A stretch of 64,000 nucleotides of DNA from Paenibacillus sp. SZ31 (GTDB lineage Bacteria > Bacillota > Bacilli > Paenibacillales > Paenibacillaceae). The stretch is from the NCBI RefSeq assembly GCF_012912005.1, contig NZ_JABBEA010000017.1:62001-126000 (forward strand), given 5' to 3'. Each line of letters begins with the position of its first letter. Position 1 is the stretch's first letter. Made by a program: the position numbers and the translations under genes. Positions 24,814-33,991 of this stretch are shown here, piece by piece. The notes beneath the pieces are model-generated. The model was not told the DNA's origin and made no database searches. It worked only from the letters and a program-made list of their open reading frames with translations.

Positions 24814-26031
24814 TTACTTGAATAAATTCAGCTTGCCAATCCGCTCTACAGCTTCGCGTAATCGGTTTTCATCACTTAGCAGTCCTGCGCGCACATAGCC
24901 TTCACCATGCGAACCAAAACCAATACCTGGGGCTACGGCCACCTTGGCTTCTCGCAGTAACAAGTCTGCAAATGAAGCGGAGGTAAAACCGGCAGGTACA
25001 GGCAACCAGCTGAAGAATGAACCCGCTGGTTTCGAAGCTAGCCAACCAATGGAGGAAAGAGCGTCATAAAACGCATTGCGTCGGGATTCGTAACGTGAAA
25101 CGAGTGAAGTAACACATTCCTGAGAGCCGGTAAGTGCTTCTGTTGCCGCAGCTTGAATTCCACCGAAAAGACTGACATAAATATGATCCTGAAGCAGATT
25201 GATTTTAGAGACAATCTCTGCATTACCAAGCGCGAATCCAACACGCCATCCAGCCATATTGTATGTTTTGGATAACGTATAGAACTCAATACCAACTTCT
25301 TTGGCACCAGGGGCTTGCAGGAAACTTACGGGACGATGTCCGTCAAATCCAATCGCACCGTAAGCAAAGTCGCTGGCAACGACAATTTGATTTTGAATGG
25401 CAAATTCAACCGTATCTTCGTAGAACGAAAGGGGTGCCGTTGCTGACGTTGGATTGTTAGGATAGTTCAGGAACATCAGCTTGGCCTTCTCCCGATCTTC
25501 GGCTGTAACAGCTTCGTAATCCGGCAGGAATGCATTGGACTCGAGCAAAGGCATAAATGACATGTTTGCTTTGGCGAGTGCAACACCAGACCAGTAATCC
25601 GGGTAGCCCGGATCGGGAACAAGAACGGTGTCGCCGGGGTTAAGCAGTATCTGTGGTAACTGAACCAGACCTGTTTTGCCCCCGAACAAAATGGCAACTT
25701 CAGTCTCTGGATCCAGATCAACGTTGTAATCTTCCTTATAACGTTTGGCGACAGCTTCCTTCAGGAAAGAGTATCCTCTAAAGGGTGAATATTTGTGGTA
25801 GAGGGGATTTTCAGCCGACTCTTGCAGTGTTTTCACAATATGAGGTGGTGTAGGTGTATCTGGGTTCCCCTGACCCAGGTTAATCACGTCATGTCCACTT
25901 GCGATTTCGCGATTTACATTTTGAACAAGGGTAGCAAAAAATTGCGTTGGCAGCTGTGTCATCACATCAGAAGTCGGTATCGTAAAAGCTGAACGAGCAG
26001 ATGTATGGTCTGAATGGGTCATTATATTCAT
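24814..26031 (-). CDS. mtnE: Aminotransferase of methionine salvage (2-oxo-4-methylthiobutanoate transaminase)
   Basis: A PLP-dependent class I/II aminotransferase of 405 residues, closely resembling MtnE (YkrV) of B. subtilis, which transaminates 2-oxo-4-methylthiobutanoate to methionine with glutamine as preferred donor. Motifs: INLGQGNPDTPTP, SPFRGYSFLKEAVA, LNYPNNPTSATAP, ASDFAYGAIGFDG, the PLP lysine in YTLSKTYNMAGWRVGFALG, and VAPGIGFGSHGEGYVRAGL. Starts at 26031 or 26022 both lie near CCGGAG; the longer frame to 26055 includes the site itself. It is upstream of the T-box promoter on the same strand. No SAM (S-box) riboswitch is seen before it. Confidence 0.88.
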   Translation of the reverse strand: MNIMTHSDHTSARSAFTIPTSDVMTQLPTQFFATLVQNVNREIASGHDVINLGQGNPDTPTPPHIVKTLQESAENPLYHKYSPFRGYSFLKEAVAKRYKEDYNVDLDPETEVAILFGGKTGLVQLPQILLNPGDTVLVPDPGYPDYWSGVALAKANMSFMPLLESNAFLPDYEAVTAEDREKAKLMFLNYPNNPTSATAPLSFYEDTVEFAIQNQIVVASDFAYGAIGFDGHRPVSFLQAPGAKEVGIEFYTLSKTYNMAGWRVGFALGNAEIVSKINLLQDHIYVSLFGGIQAAATEALTGSQECVTSLVSRYESRRNAFYDALSSIGWLASKPAGSFFSWLPVPAGFTSASFADLLLREAKVAVAPGIGFGSHGEGYVRAGLLSDENRLREAVERIGKLNLFK

Positions 26032-26182
26032 CACTCCGGTTATTAATAATGGCAAATAGTTCTCATTAATTTATCACGTCAATCCCGAGCTGTATAGAGG
26101 GAAATCCACTTGGTTATGCAGTAAATGGCAGTCAAGAGCGGTGTATTGTACAAAACTGAAAGTGCTCATTTAGTTTTGTCCA

Positions 26183-26241
26183 TTGAGATGGGAGAGACCC
26201 TGATTTATGATAATATCCGATAATGATAATCAATATCATTA
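26183..26241 (+). promoter_or_regulatory. Promoter with Fur box upstream of the siderophore-binding lipoprotein gene
   Basis: TTGAGA (26183-26188) and TATGAT (26206-26211) are separated by 17 bases. A Fur box lies just downstream at about 26219-26238: TGATAATCAATATCA matches the 7-1-7 core TGATAATNATTATCA with one mismatch. Its position over the start site implies iron-dependent repression by Fur. Confidence 0.85.
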
Positions 26242-26282
26242 ATTCATTGCACAACGCACATGATATAGGGGGAGAAATAGAA

Positions 26283-27278
26283 ATGAAAAAGGGCATTCGA
26301 AATACGGCAGTATTATTTACGGTTACGTGGTTATCCATTTTGCTACTGGCTTGTGGAAATCAGGCTACAACACCTGCTGCTGGCGCAGATGATTCCAAAG
26401 CAGCCACAAAAACCACAGAGACCCAAACTGCAACGGAAGAGACGAACGAGGGCGAGACCCGCGTATTCAAAGATTGGACAGGCCATGAGGTTGAGGTTCC
26501 TGTAAATCCGAAGCGAGTTATCTATCATGGAGAAGTTACAGGGGATCTGCTTGCGCTTGGTGTTGTTCCTGTCGGCATACTTCGTCAAGAGGGAACCGTA
26601 TTCGATGATCAGGTTGCTCAGTCAGAAGATGTAGGATTTCCGATCAGTGTGGAAAAGGCGCTAGGCCTGAATCCCGATCTGATCATTTTCTCCAACAGTG
26701 ACGAGGCTCAATATGATCAGATCGCGAAGGTTGCACCCACGGTTACATTTGATTCGTTCGGTTTAATAGAAGATCGCATGCGTATCCTTGGCGACTTGTT
26801 GAACAAGAAGCAAGAGGCAGAGGACTGGATCACGGCTCATCAAAAAGCGACGGAAGAGATGTGGACGCAACTTCATGAGAACGGATTAAAAGAAGGGGAG
26901 ACGGCTTCGGTATTCACCATGTATCCCGGGAATCGTCTGTTTGTCATGGCGGGTGCAGGATTGCCACAGCTGTTATATGGAAAAGACGGGCTGAAGCCAA
27001 CCGCGGAAATTCAGAAAGTATTGGATGCAGACATGGGATTCGTAGAAATTTCAACTGAAAAATTATCTGAATTTGCCGGTGATCGGATATTTATTCTGGA
27101 TCCTGTGACTGACGATGCCAAGCAATCCACGAAGGAATTGCTGGATAGTTCAATTTGGAAGAACCTGCCTGCGGTGAAAGAAGGAAAAGTATATCGTTTT
27201 AATATCGTAAAAGCTTCTAGTGATGCTCTTTCCAGGGAGTGGCTGCTGCAAGAGCTGCCGAAACAGATGATCCAATAA
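26283..27278 (+). CDS. Iron-siderophore ABC transporter substrate-binding lipoprotein
   Basis: A 331-residue lipoprotein with a type II signal peptide ending LLLAC (Cys about residue 21), then a Thr/Ala-rich linker and a FhuD/FeuA-type (type III) periplasmic-binding fold: VEVPVNPKRVIYHGEVTGDLLALGV, LNPDLIIFSNSDEAQYDQIAKVAPTV, AVKEGKVYRFN. Anchored outside the membrane, it should bind a ferric siderophore. It sits behind a Fur box and before a regulator carrying a similar domain. No permease or ATPase gene is adjacent, so it must share one encoded elsewhere. The ATG at 26283 has GGGGGAG upstream; the frame to 26223 is too long. Confidence 0.9.
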   Translation: MKKGIRNTAVLFTVTWLSILLLACGNQATTPAAGADDSKAATKTTETQTATEETNEGETRVFKDWTGHEVEVPVNPKRVIYHGEVTGDLLALGVVPVGILRQEGTVFDDQVAQSEDVGFPISVEKALGLNPDLIIFSNSDEAQYDQIAKVAPTVTFDSFGLIEDRMRILGDLLNKKQEAEDWITAHQKATEEMWTQLHENGLKEGETASVFTMYPGNRLFVMAGAGLPQLLYGKDGLKPTAEIQKVLDADMGFVEISTEKLSEFAGDRIFILDPVTDDAKQSTKELLDSSIWKNLPAVKEGKVYRFNIVKASSDALSREWLLQELPKQMIQ

Positions 27279-27340
27279 TTGGTGATGAGCTAGTAAGGCA
27301 ACAGTAACACCTTTGAGGAATGCAGTTTTATAAAAGTAAA

Positions 27341-27377
27341 AGGAGCCTTCAACATTTCGTTGAACGCTCTTTTTTGC
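27341..27377 (+). terminator. Intrinsic terminator after the binding-lipoprotein gene
   Basis: GAGCCTTCAAC pairs with GTTGAACGCTC with one mismatch, followed by six T residues. Confidence 0.85.
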
Positions 27378-27416
27378 TGATTAAACTCATATCTGGATTA
27401 TTAACAATTGCTCGCT

Positions 27417-27457
27417 TATAATCAGATCATACAGAATGATTGATAATTATTCTCATT
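27417..27457 (+). promoter_or_regulatory. -10 element and Fur box before the AraC-type regulator gene
   Basis: A perfect TATAAT lies at 27417-27422 with a weak -35 17 bases upstream (TGGATT). The Fur core at 27441-27455 reads TGATAATTATTCTCA, one mismatch to TGATAATNATTATCA. The regulator gene is therefore probably iron-repressed independently of the lipoprotein gene. Confidence 0.75.
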
Positions 27458-27480
27458 TTAGAAAAACGAGGTGAACCGAC

Positions 27481-29103
27481 ATGCAGGCTTTGGATGCCGA
27501 TGGGGGAACGTTGTTCTTTTCAGCATTCATGTTTCGGCTGGATCATCTGGTACGACGAATTGAACCACCTGAACAGGTGATGCTGGAAGTTGCTTGCGAG
27601 AAACATGCGTTCCTGATCTGCGAAGAAGGGGATGGGCGTTTATATATTGGACATGAACAGTTTCCGTTTACTACGGGATGTGTTTATCCGCTTTCTCCGG
27701 GAGAGGGGTACCAGATTGAACATCGTAATCACTCGGAATTGAAATATATCATGATGGATTTTGATGTTATTCATGTGTTGACGGGTGATCCGGAGCTCTT
27801 TACACGCCCTGTATTTGAGCACAGAAACCAATTGAATGGTTATCCCTATGCTCCGTTAAGTGGGCTGCTGGAGCAGATGTATGTAATTCGGAATTATAAA
27901 ACAGATGCAGAATACAGTCATCTGAATGCACAGTTCCAAAAATGGATGGAGATGATAATTACCCGGTACACGTCTCCAAAGACGGAGCAGAGCATGGAAG
28001 CAAGGCTACAAAGTACGATTCAGTATGTGGACGATCATTATGCTGAAGAAATCACTGTACAGAAACTGGCACGTCTTGCGGAAATCAGACCTGTACAGTA
28101 TACGACCCTGTTCAGACAACTCACGGGTCACAAGCCGCTCGATTATGTGAATCATGTGCGCATTAAACATGCCAAGGAATGGCTTCGCAAATCGGATGAA
28201 CCGCTTCGGGATATAGCAAGCCGCGTGGGCTTTAAGGACGAGTATTATTTCAGCAGGCGTTTTCGCCAAATGACCGGATTGTCTCCTCGTCAATATGACA
28301 GATCTATTCAGCAGCAGACGTTGGTACAAGATTGGTTAGGTCATGATGTGAATATTCCAGTAAATCCGGAGCGAATTATGTATTATGGAGATTCCGCCGG
28401 AGATCTGCTGATGCTGGGCATTCAGTTGCTGGGAGATCAGACCTATGACGCGGTTGCTCCGGTTAATGTGGAAGCCGCTGTTATCATGAAGCCGGACTTG
28501 ATTATTTTTGATAGCAGCAATGAACAGCAGTATGAACAACTTTCTCGGATTGCACCTACACTTGCTTACAATTCACATGCCATGTTGGACGAGCGAATGC
28601 GCTGTTTGGGCAATTGGTTTGGGAGACAATCTCAGGTTGAACAATGGCTAACCTCCTATGGGAAGCGTACTGAGCAGATGTGGGCGAAGATCCATACGGC
28701 GATTGAAGCAGGGGAAACGGCATCCGTATTTACATACCATCGGGGTGCACGATTATTTGTTATGGGCAATATCGGTCTGGCGCCTATGTTATATCATCCG
28801 ATGGGATTCAGGCCAGTTACCAAAGTGAAGGAAGCACTTACGGCTGGCAGAGCCTATAAGGAAATTTCGGCTGAAGCAGTACGTCAGTATGCGGGAGATC
28901 ATGTATTTGTCATGCTGCCTGAGGAAATCGTAGCCCGGCAGGCTACAGAGATGCTGATGAAAAGTCCCAGTTGGAATGCTCTTCCGGCTGTGCAGAATGG
29001 ACGGGTATACCCTGTGGAGGAGTCGATCTGGAATGTGGGTGACGCGCTCACGAGTGATCGATTGCTGACCCTGCTGCCTGAGTTATTATGTGGAAGTTCA
29101 TAA
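27481..29103 (+). CDS. AraC-family regulator fused to a siderophore-binding-protein domain (Btr-like)
   Basis: The 540-residue protein has three parts: an N-terminal cupin-like region (about 1-165), two AraC helix-turn-helix motifs (about 175-275: ITVQKLARLAEIRPVQYTTLFRQLTG and LRDIASRVGFKDEYYFSRRFRQMTG), and a C-terminal type III binding-protein domain (about 280-540). The architecture equals that of B. subtilis Btr, which activates bacillibactin uptake on binding the ferric siderophore. The last domain aligns by eye throughout with the lipoprotein encoded just upstream (for example GDLLxLG, KPDLIIF, RMRxLG, GETASVFT, RLFVM). It has no signal peptide, so it senses cytoplasmic ligand. Confidence 0.88.
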   Translation: MQALDADGGTLFFSAFMFRLDHLVRRIEPPEQVMLEVACEKHAFLICEEGDGRLYIGHEQFPFTTGCVYPLSPGEGYQIEHRNHSELKYIMMDFDVIHVLTGDPELFTRPVFEHRNQLNGYPYAPLSGLLEQMYVIRNYKTDAEYSHLNAQFQKWMEMIITRYTSPKTEQSMEARLQSTIQYVDDHYAEEITVQKLARLAEIRPVQYTTLFRQLTGHKPLDYVNHVRIKHAKEWLRKSDEPLRDIASRVGFKDEYYFSRRFRQMTGLSPRQYDRSIQQQTLVQDWLGHDVNIPVNPERIMYYGDSAGDLLMLGIQLLGDQTYDAVAPVNVEAAVIMKPDLIIFDSSNEQQYEQLSRIAPTLAYNSHAMLDERMRCLGNWFGRQSQVEQWLTSYGKRTEQMWAKIHTAIEAGETASVFTYHRGARLFVMGNIGLAPMLYHPMGFRPVTKVKEALTAGRAYKEISAEAVRQYAGDHVFVMLPEEIVARQATEMLMKSPSWNALPAVQNGRVYPVEESIWNVGDALTSDRLLTLLPELLCGSS

Positions 29104-29176
29104 CGAAAACAGGCTTGCAGTCCTCAGGAGGATCAAGCTATGATAGCAGGTATTACGGTTCAGAGGAGTGCTTGTC

Positions 29177-29998
29177 ATGACAGAAAAACAACAGGGAGAA
29201 ATGCGTGTAGCCCTGATTCAGGGCGATATTCAGCTCGGAGACCCTGAGGCCAATCATAAACATATGCAGTCGTTGCTTGAACGTGCGGTAGAACAATATC
29301 CGGATCTAGGGCTGGCTGTGCTACCTGAGATGTGGAATACCGGATACGCTTTGACGCAAATTCATGAACTCGCTGACCCGGAAGGCCAGAAATCACGGGA
29401 GTGGCTGTCTGCGTTTGCTCAAAAACATCAAATTTCCATCGTTGGCGGTTCAATCGCCGAGAAGCGGGATGGTCAAATATACAATACAATGTACGCTTAT
29501 AATCGTGAAGGAAAACAGGTAACAAGATACGATAAATTACATTTGTTCCGTCTGATGGATGAGGAGAAATATCTACAGCCTGGTGCGGAACCTGAAATTT
29601 TTGAGTTGGAGAACGGTCTTACAGCTGGTGCTTCGATCTGTTATGATATCCGGTTTCCGGAACTTGCCCGCACACTTGCTTTGAACGGTGCCAAGGCATT
29701 GATTGTACCGGCCGAATGGCCGAACCCTCGTCTACACCACTGGCGTACGTTGCTTACGGCACGAGCGATTGAGAACCAGATGTATGTGATCGCCTGTAAC
29801 CGCGTAGGTAAAGGGGGGGAGACCGAATTTTTCGGACACTCTCTCATCATTGATCCTTGGGGTGAGATTGTAGCTGAAGGTGGCGAAGGGGAAGAGATCG
29901 TGACCGGAATTATTCGTCCATCTCTGGTAGATGAGGTTCGCGGACGGATTCCCGTATTTGAAGACCGTCGACCTGGCGTTTATTTTGGCGAAAAATAA
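29177..29998 (+). CDS. mtnU: Carbon-nitrogen hydrolase, omega-amidase of methionine salvage (MtnU-like)
   Basis: A 273-residue nitrilase-superfamily protein with the catalytic triad visible: Glu in LAVLPEMWNTGY, Lys in RYDKLHLFRLM and Cys in GASICYDIRFPEL. B. subtilis MtnU (YkrU) hydrolyses 2-oxoglutaramate, the keto acid produced when MtnE uses glutamine, to 2-oxoglutarate and ammonia. The proximity of mtnE (3 kb) supports this role, though the two genes are divergent with an iron locus between. The ATG at 29177 lies 8 bases after AGAGGAG; the GTG at 29168 overlaps that site. Other omega-amidase substrates are possible. Confidence 0.82.
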   Translation: MTEKQQGEMRVALIQGDIQLGDPEANHKHMQSLLERAVEQYPDLGLAVLPEMWNTGYALTQIHELADPEGQKSREWLSAFAQKHQISIVGGSIAEKRDGQIYNTMYAYNREGKQVTRYDKLHLFRLMDEEKYLQPGAEPEIFELENGLTAGASICYDIRFPELARTLALNGAKALIVPAEWPNPRLHHWRTLLTARAIENQMYVIACNRVGKGGETEFFGHSLIIDPWGEIVAEGGEGEEIVTGIIRPSLVDEVRGRIPVFEDRRPGVYFGEK

Positions 29999-30088
29999 AA
30001 AAGCGGAATAAAATTTTCATCGGAGCGTTTATTCTTCCATGAGGCGGGTAATGATAACTATCCCGTCACCAAGGAGGATGATCAATCA

Positions 30089-30274
30089 ATGGACAACCAT
30101 GTGAAAGATACGCTCAGGAGACTGGAACAGGATAACACAAGGGAAGATCACTTAAGGGCATTCTTAGAGAATGGAGCAGGAGGGCTATCACCCCCTGATT
30201 CAACTGTTCAGGACGAAGGCCGTGTCATGAATCAGCAAAACAGGCTGACAAGCGATCGTAATTTACGTAAATAA
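30089..30274 (+). CDS. Small hypothetical protein (61 aa)
   Basis: A 61-residue acidic, hydrophilic protein (MDNHVKDTLRRLEQDN..., ending TSDRNLRK) with a very good AAGGAGG site 11 bases before the ATG. No membrane segment, signal peptide or cysteine is present. The start resembles small Bacillales proteins of unknown role. The strong ribosome site supports it as real; no function can be proposed. Confidence 0.6.
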   Translation: MDNHVKDTLRRLEQDNTREDHLRAFLENGAGGLSPPDSTVQDEGRVMNQQNRLTSDRNLRK

Positions 30275-30431
30275 ACCGCCAAACATGAAGTTTTCTTATG
30301 TACGTTTCTACGTTAACATTATAAATTAGCATTGAAGCTAAACGATTTAACAAGCAACATTGTACTGTAACCAGATACTGTGATTGCAAGGTAAGAACTC
30401 TATCCTGCGGATGCGGGAAACGAGTATATGA

Positions 30432-30466
30432 CAAAGGCTTGGCCCATTTGGGTCAAGCCTTTGTTT
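30432..30466. terminator. Bidirectional terminator before the lysR gene
   Basis: AAAGGCTTGGCCC and GGGTCAAGCCTTT pair with one mismatch around ATTT, followed by TGTTTT; the A-rich left side allows use in the minus direction too. The region 30275-30431 shows nothing recognisable. Confidence 0.75.
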
Positions 30467-30520
30467 TGGTTCAGTATGAAATGTACCTAGAGAAATGTAC
30501 CTATACCATAGAGCAATTTC

Positions 30521-31441
30521 TTAGTCTCCTTGAGACAGTTCGGCCACAGTCTGTTGAAACGTATGGATGAATGCCTCGGCTGCCTTCGACAGTACTCTGC
30601 CTTGACGATAAGCCACAACAAGAGTTCTGCTGGGTGTTGGCTCAGCGAGTGGGACGTATACAGGCACGAATTCACTGCGCGGGGCACGGGCGATAAAGCG
30701 TGGAACCAGTGTAATGCCCATACCAGTGGCGACCAGCGACTGAACGGTTTCAATATTTGTGCTTTCAAACACAACTTGGGGATCAAAACCAGCCTGCTCA
30801 CAGAGATCAAATGTAAGTTTGCGGAAGCCCTGTCCTTTTTTCAATACAACAAAGGGTTCATCCCGAAGTTCTTCAATTCGCACAGGAAGCGGATGTTCCG
30901 GATCTGCCCTGCGTGCCAAAGGGTGATTCGGGGGAACTGCCAGATCAATCTTTTCCTCTCCAATGGCAACGTAGGCGAGACTTGGCTCTTGTAAAGGAAG
31001 AGATAACAGACTGAGATCTGCTTTGCCGCTTGCTGTCAATTTCTCAAGCGTAAGCCCGGAGTCTTCTAACAAGGTAACCTCAATCTCGGGATAAGCTTGT
31101 TGGAACGCAGGAAGCACATGTGGGAGCAGGTGTGATCCCGTGATCGGCATGCTGCCCACAACGACTTTACCTTTGCGAAGCTGGGAGATATCGGACATTT
31201 CTTGACGCAATAGCTCCACGGCATCTACGATCTTCTGGGCTTGCTCGACAAACGTAACACCCGCATGGGTTAACTCCACGGTACTTGTATTACGCTGAAA
31301 CAGCAGCACACCCAATTCTTTTTCCAATTTGGATAATTGCTGGCTTAATGAAGGCTGGGCAATATGCAGCTTCTCTGCTGCTCGTGAGAAATTGCGTTCA
31401 GCCGCAATTTGCAACGTATATTGAAGTTGTCTGAATTCCAT
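30521..31441 (-). CDS. LysR-family transcriptional regulator
   Basis: The 306-residue protein has an N-terminal winged helix (residues 1-65: MEFRQLQYTLQIAAERNFSR, AAEKLHIAQPSLSQQLSKLE) and a C-terminal effector-binding domain of the periplasmic-binding type II fold (about 90-300: GKVVVGSMPITGSHLLPHVL ... GMGITLVPRF). Typical LysR length and order. Ligand unknown; it resembles the CysL/AlsR/CbbR type of regulator broadly. It is divergent from leuCD, 380 bases away, so it may control leuCD, and a 15-base palindrome lies between (31677-31691). That link is inference. Confidence 0.9.
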   Translation of the reverse strand: MEFRQLQYTLQIAAERNFSRAAEKLHIAQPSLSQQLSKLEKELGVLLFQRNTSTVELTHAGVTFVEQAQKIVDAVELLRQEMSDISQLRKGKVVVGSMPITGSHLLPHVLPAFQQAYPEIEVTLLEDSGLTLEKLTASGKADLSLLSLPLQEPSLAYVAIGEEKIDLAVPPNHPLARRADPEHPLPVRIEELRDEPFVVLKKGQGFRKLTFDLCEQAGFDPQVVFESTNIETVQSLVATGMGITLVPRFIARAPRSEFVPVYVPLAEPTPSRTLVVAYRQGRVLSKAAEAFIHTFQQTVAELSQGD

Positions 31442-31569
31442 CGTTATTGGTCATTCCTTTCGTTATGCCACCATTATATCACTACAGATGAAGAAATCAT
31501 TCTCTATGCAGGAACTATACTGGTAAAGTCAAGTTCCAAGAAGGTGCTTCTTTATTTTGTATAAAAGCA

Positions 31570-31634
31570 TTGACAGCGAAGAGGCGGGAACGTAGTATAA
31601 GACTTATATGATAATGATAATTGTTATCAATTGA
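31570..31634 (+). promoter_or_regulatory. Strong SigA promoter overlapped downstream by a Fur box, upstream of leuCD
   Basis: TTGACA (31570-31575), 17 bases, then TAGTAT (31593-31598). Immediately downstream is TGATAATGATAATTGTTATCA (31609-31629), of which the core at 31615-31629 matches TGATAATNATTATCA with one mismatch. The box would cover the transcription start. The next coding region on this strand is leuC, about 190 bases away, with no other gene between. Confidence 0.8.
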
Positions 31635-31676
31635 AACCTCTGCGATGAGCAGTGGTTTATTTGTCTTTCCCTCATT

Positions 31677-31691
31677 ATAGGTTAAACCTAT
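31677..31691. promoter_or_regulatory. 15-base palindrome, candidate regulator operator
   Basis: ATAGGTTAAACCTAT is a perfect 7-1-7 palindrome between the lysR gene and leuC. Palindromes with T-N11-A spacing are typical for LysR regulators; ATAGGTTAAACCTAT contains T-N11-A (31678-31690). No other gene or element is seen in 31635-31812 besides an apparently fortuitous 8-codon frame at 31744. Confidence 0.4.
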
Positions 31692-31821
31692 TACATCTAT
31701 AGATATTATATCTTGGAACAATGAAGGACAGGGTGATATATTTATGTCATTCAAGAGCTTCACTTTTTAGAGGAAAACACGAGGCTCTTCCAAGGACCGA
31801 ACTTATGATGAGGTGAAAATG

Positions 31822-33243
<1,422 letters not shown>

Positions 33244-33274
33244 TTTATAACAGACAGAAGGGAGAACGTTTAAT

Positions 33275-33877
33275 ATGGAAGAATTCAAGACATTACAAGG
33301 CATCGTTGCACCGGTAGACCGGGTCAATGTAGATACAGATGCAATCATTCCGAAACAGTTTTTGAAACGGATTGAACGTACCGGATTTGGACAATTTTTG
33401 TTCTATGAATGGCGTTTCGATGAAGAGGGCAACAACATTCCTTCTTTTGAAATGAACAAACCTCGTTACGAAGGGGCATCCATCCTGATCTCACGTGCCA
33501 ACTTTGGCTGTGGATCTTCCCGTGAGCATGCGCCATGGGCGATTATGGATTACGGATTCCGTTGTGTCATCGCTCCATCTTATGCGGACATCTTCTATAA
33601 TAACTGCTTTAAGAACGGAATCTTGCCAATCAAGCTGTCAGAAGAGCAAGTTGAAGACTTGTTCCAACGTACAGCAACACATGAAGGCTATGAGATGAAT
33701 GTGAATCTGGAAAACAAAACAATTACTGATGCATACGGACTGCATATCGATTTTGATCTAGATGAGCATCGTCGTCAATTCCTGTTGCAAGGTCTGGACG
33801 ATATCGGTCTCACCCTTCAACATGATGATGAGATCGCTGCGTATGAACAACGCCACGCGGCAAAACTGTTCGGTTAA
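33275..33877 (+). CDS. leuD: 3-isopropylmalate dehydratase small subunit
   Basis: The 200-residue small subunit completes the isopropylmalate isomerase active site with substrate-recognition residues. Family motifs are VNVDTDAIIPKQFLKR near the N-terminus, FGCGSSREHAPWAIMDYG (swivel domain) and SYADIFYNNCFKNGILPI. The start follows AAGGGAG. It forms an operon with leuC and is followed by a strong terminator. Confidence 0.97.
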   Translation: MEEFKTLQGIVAPVDRVNVDTDAIIPKQFLKRIERTGFGQFLFYEWRFDEEGNNIPSFEMNKPRYEGASILISRANFGCGSSREHAPWAIMDYGFRCVIAPSYADIFYNNCFKNGILPIKLSEEQVEDLFQRTATHEGYEMNVNLENKTITDAYGLHIDFDLDEHRRQFLLQGLDDIGLTLQHDDEIAAYEQRHAAKLFG

Positions 33878-33900
33878 TCGTTAAAGTATCAGACAAGTAA

Positions 33901-33958
33901 AAAGCTTCTGTCTCCCCAAAGGAACCGTGTTCCTATCGGTGAGACAGAAGCTTTTTTT
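33901..33958 (+). terminator. Intrinsic terminator after leuCD
   Basis: AAAAGCTTCTGTCTC and GAGACAGAAGCTTTT form a 15-bp perfect stem with a T-run; the A-run on the left allows bidirectional use toward the minus-strand gene. Confidence 0.9.
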
Positions 33959-33991
33959 AATTTCAGAAGCTAATTTATATTAATGAGTCAT

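Noticed and set aside
26056..26200. S-box (SAM) riboswitch before mtnE
   Set aside because: None of the conserved S-box elements could be recognised in the upstream sequence.
31744..31770. Eight-codon frame MSFKSFTF upstream of leuC as a leader peptide
   Set aside because: It contains no leucine codon and has no good ribosome site, so a leucine attenuator is not supported.
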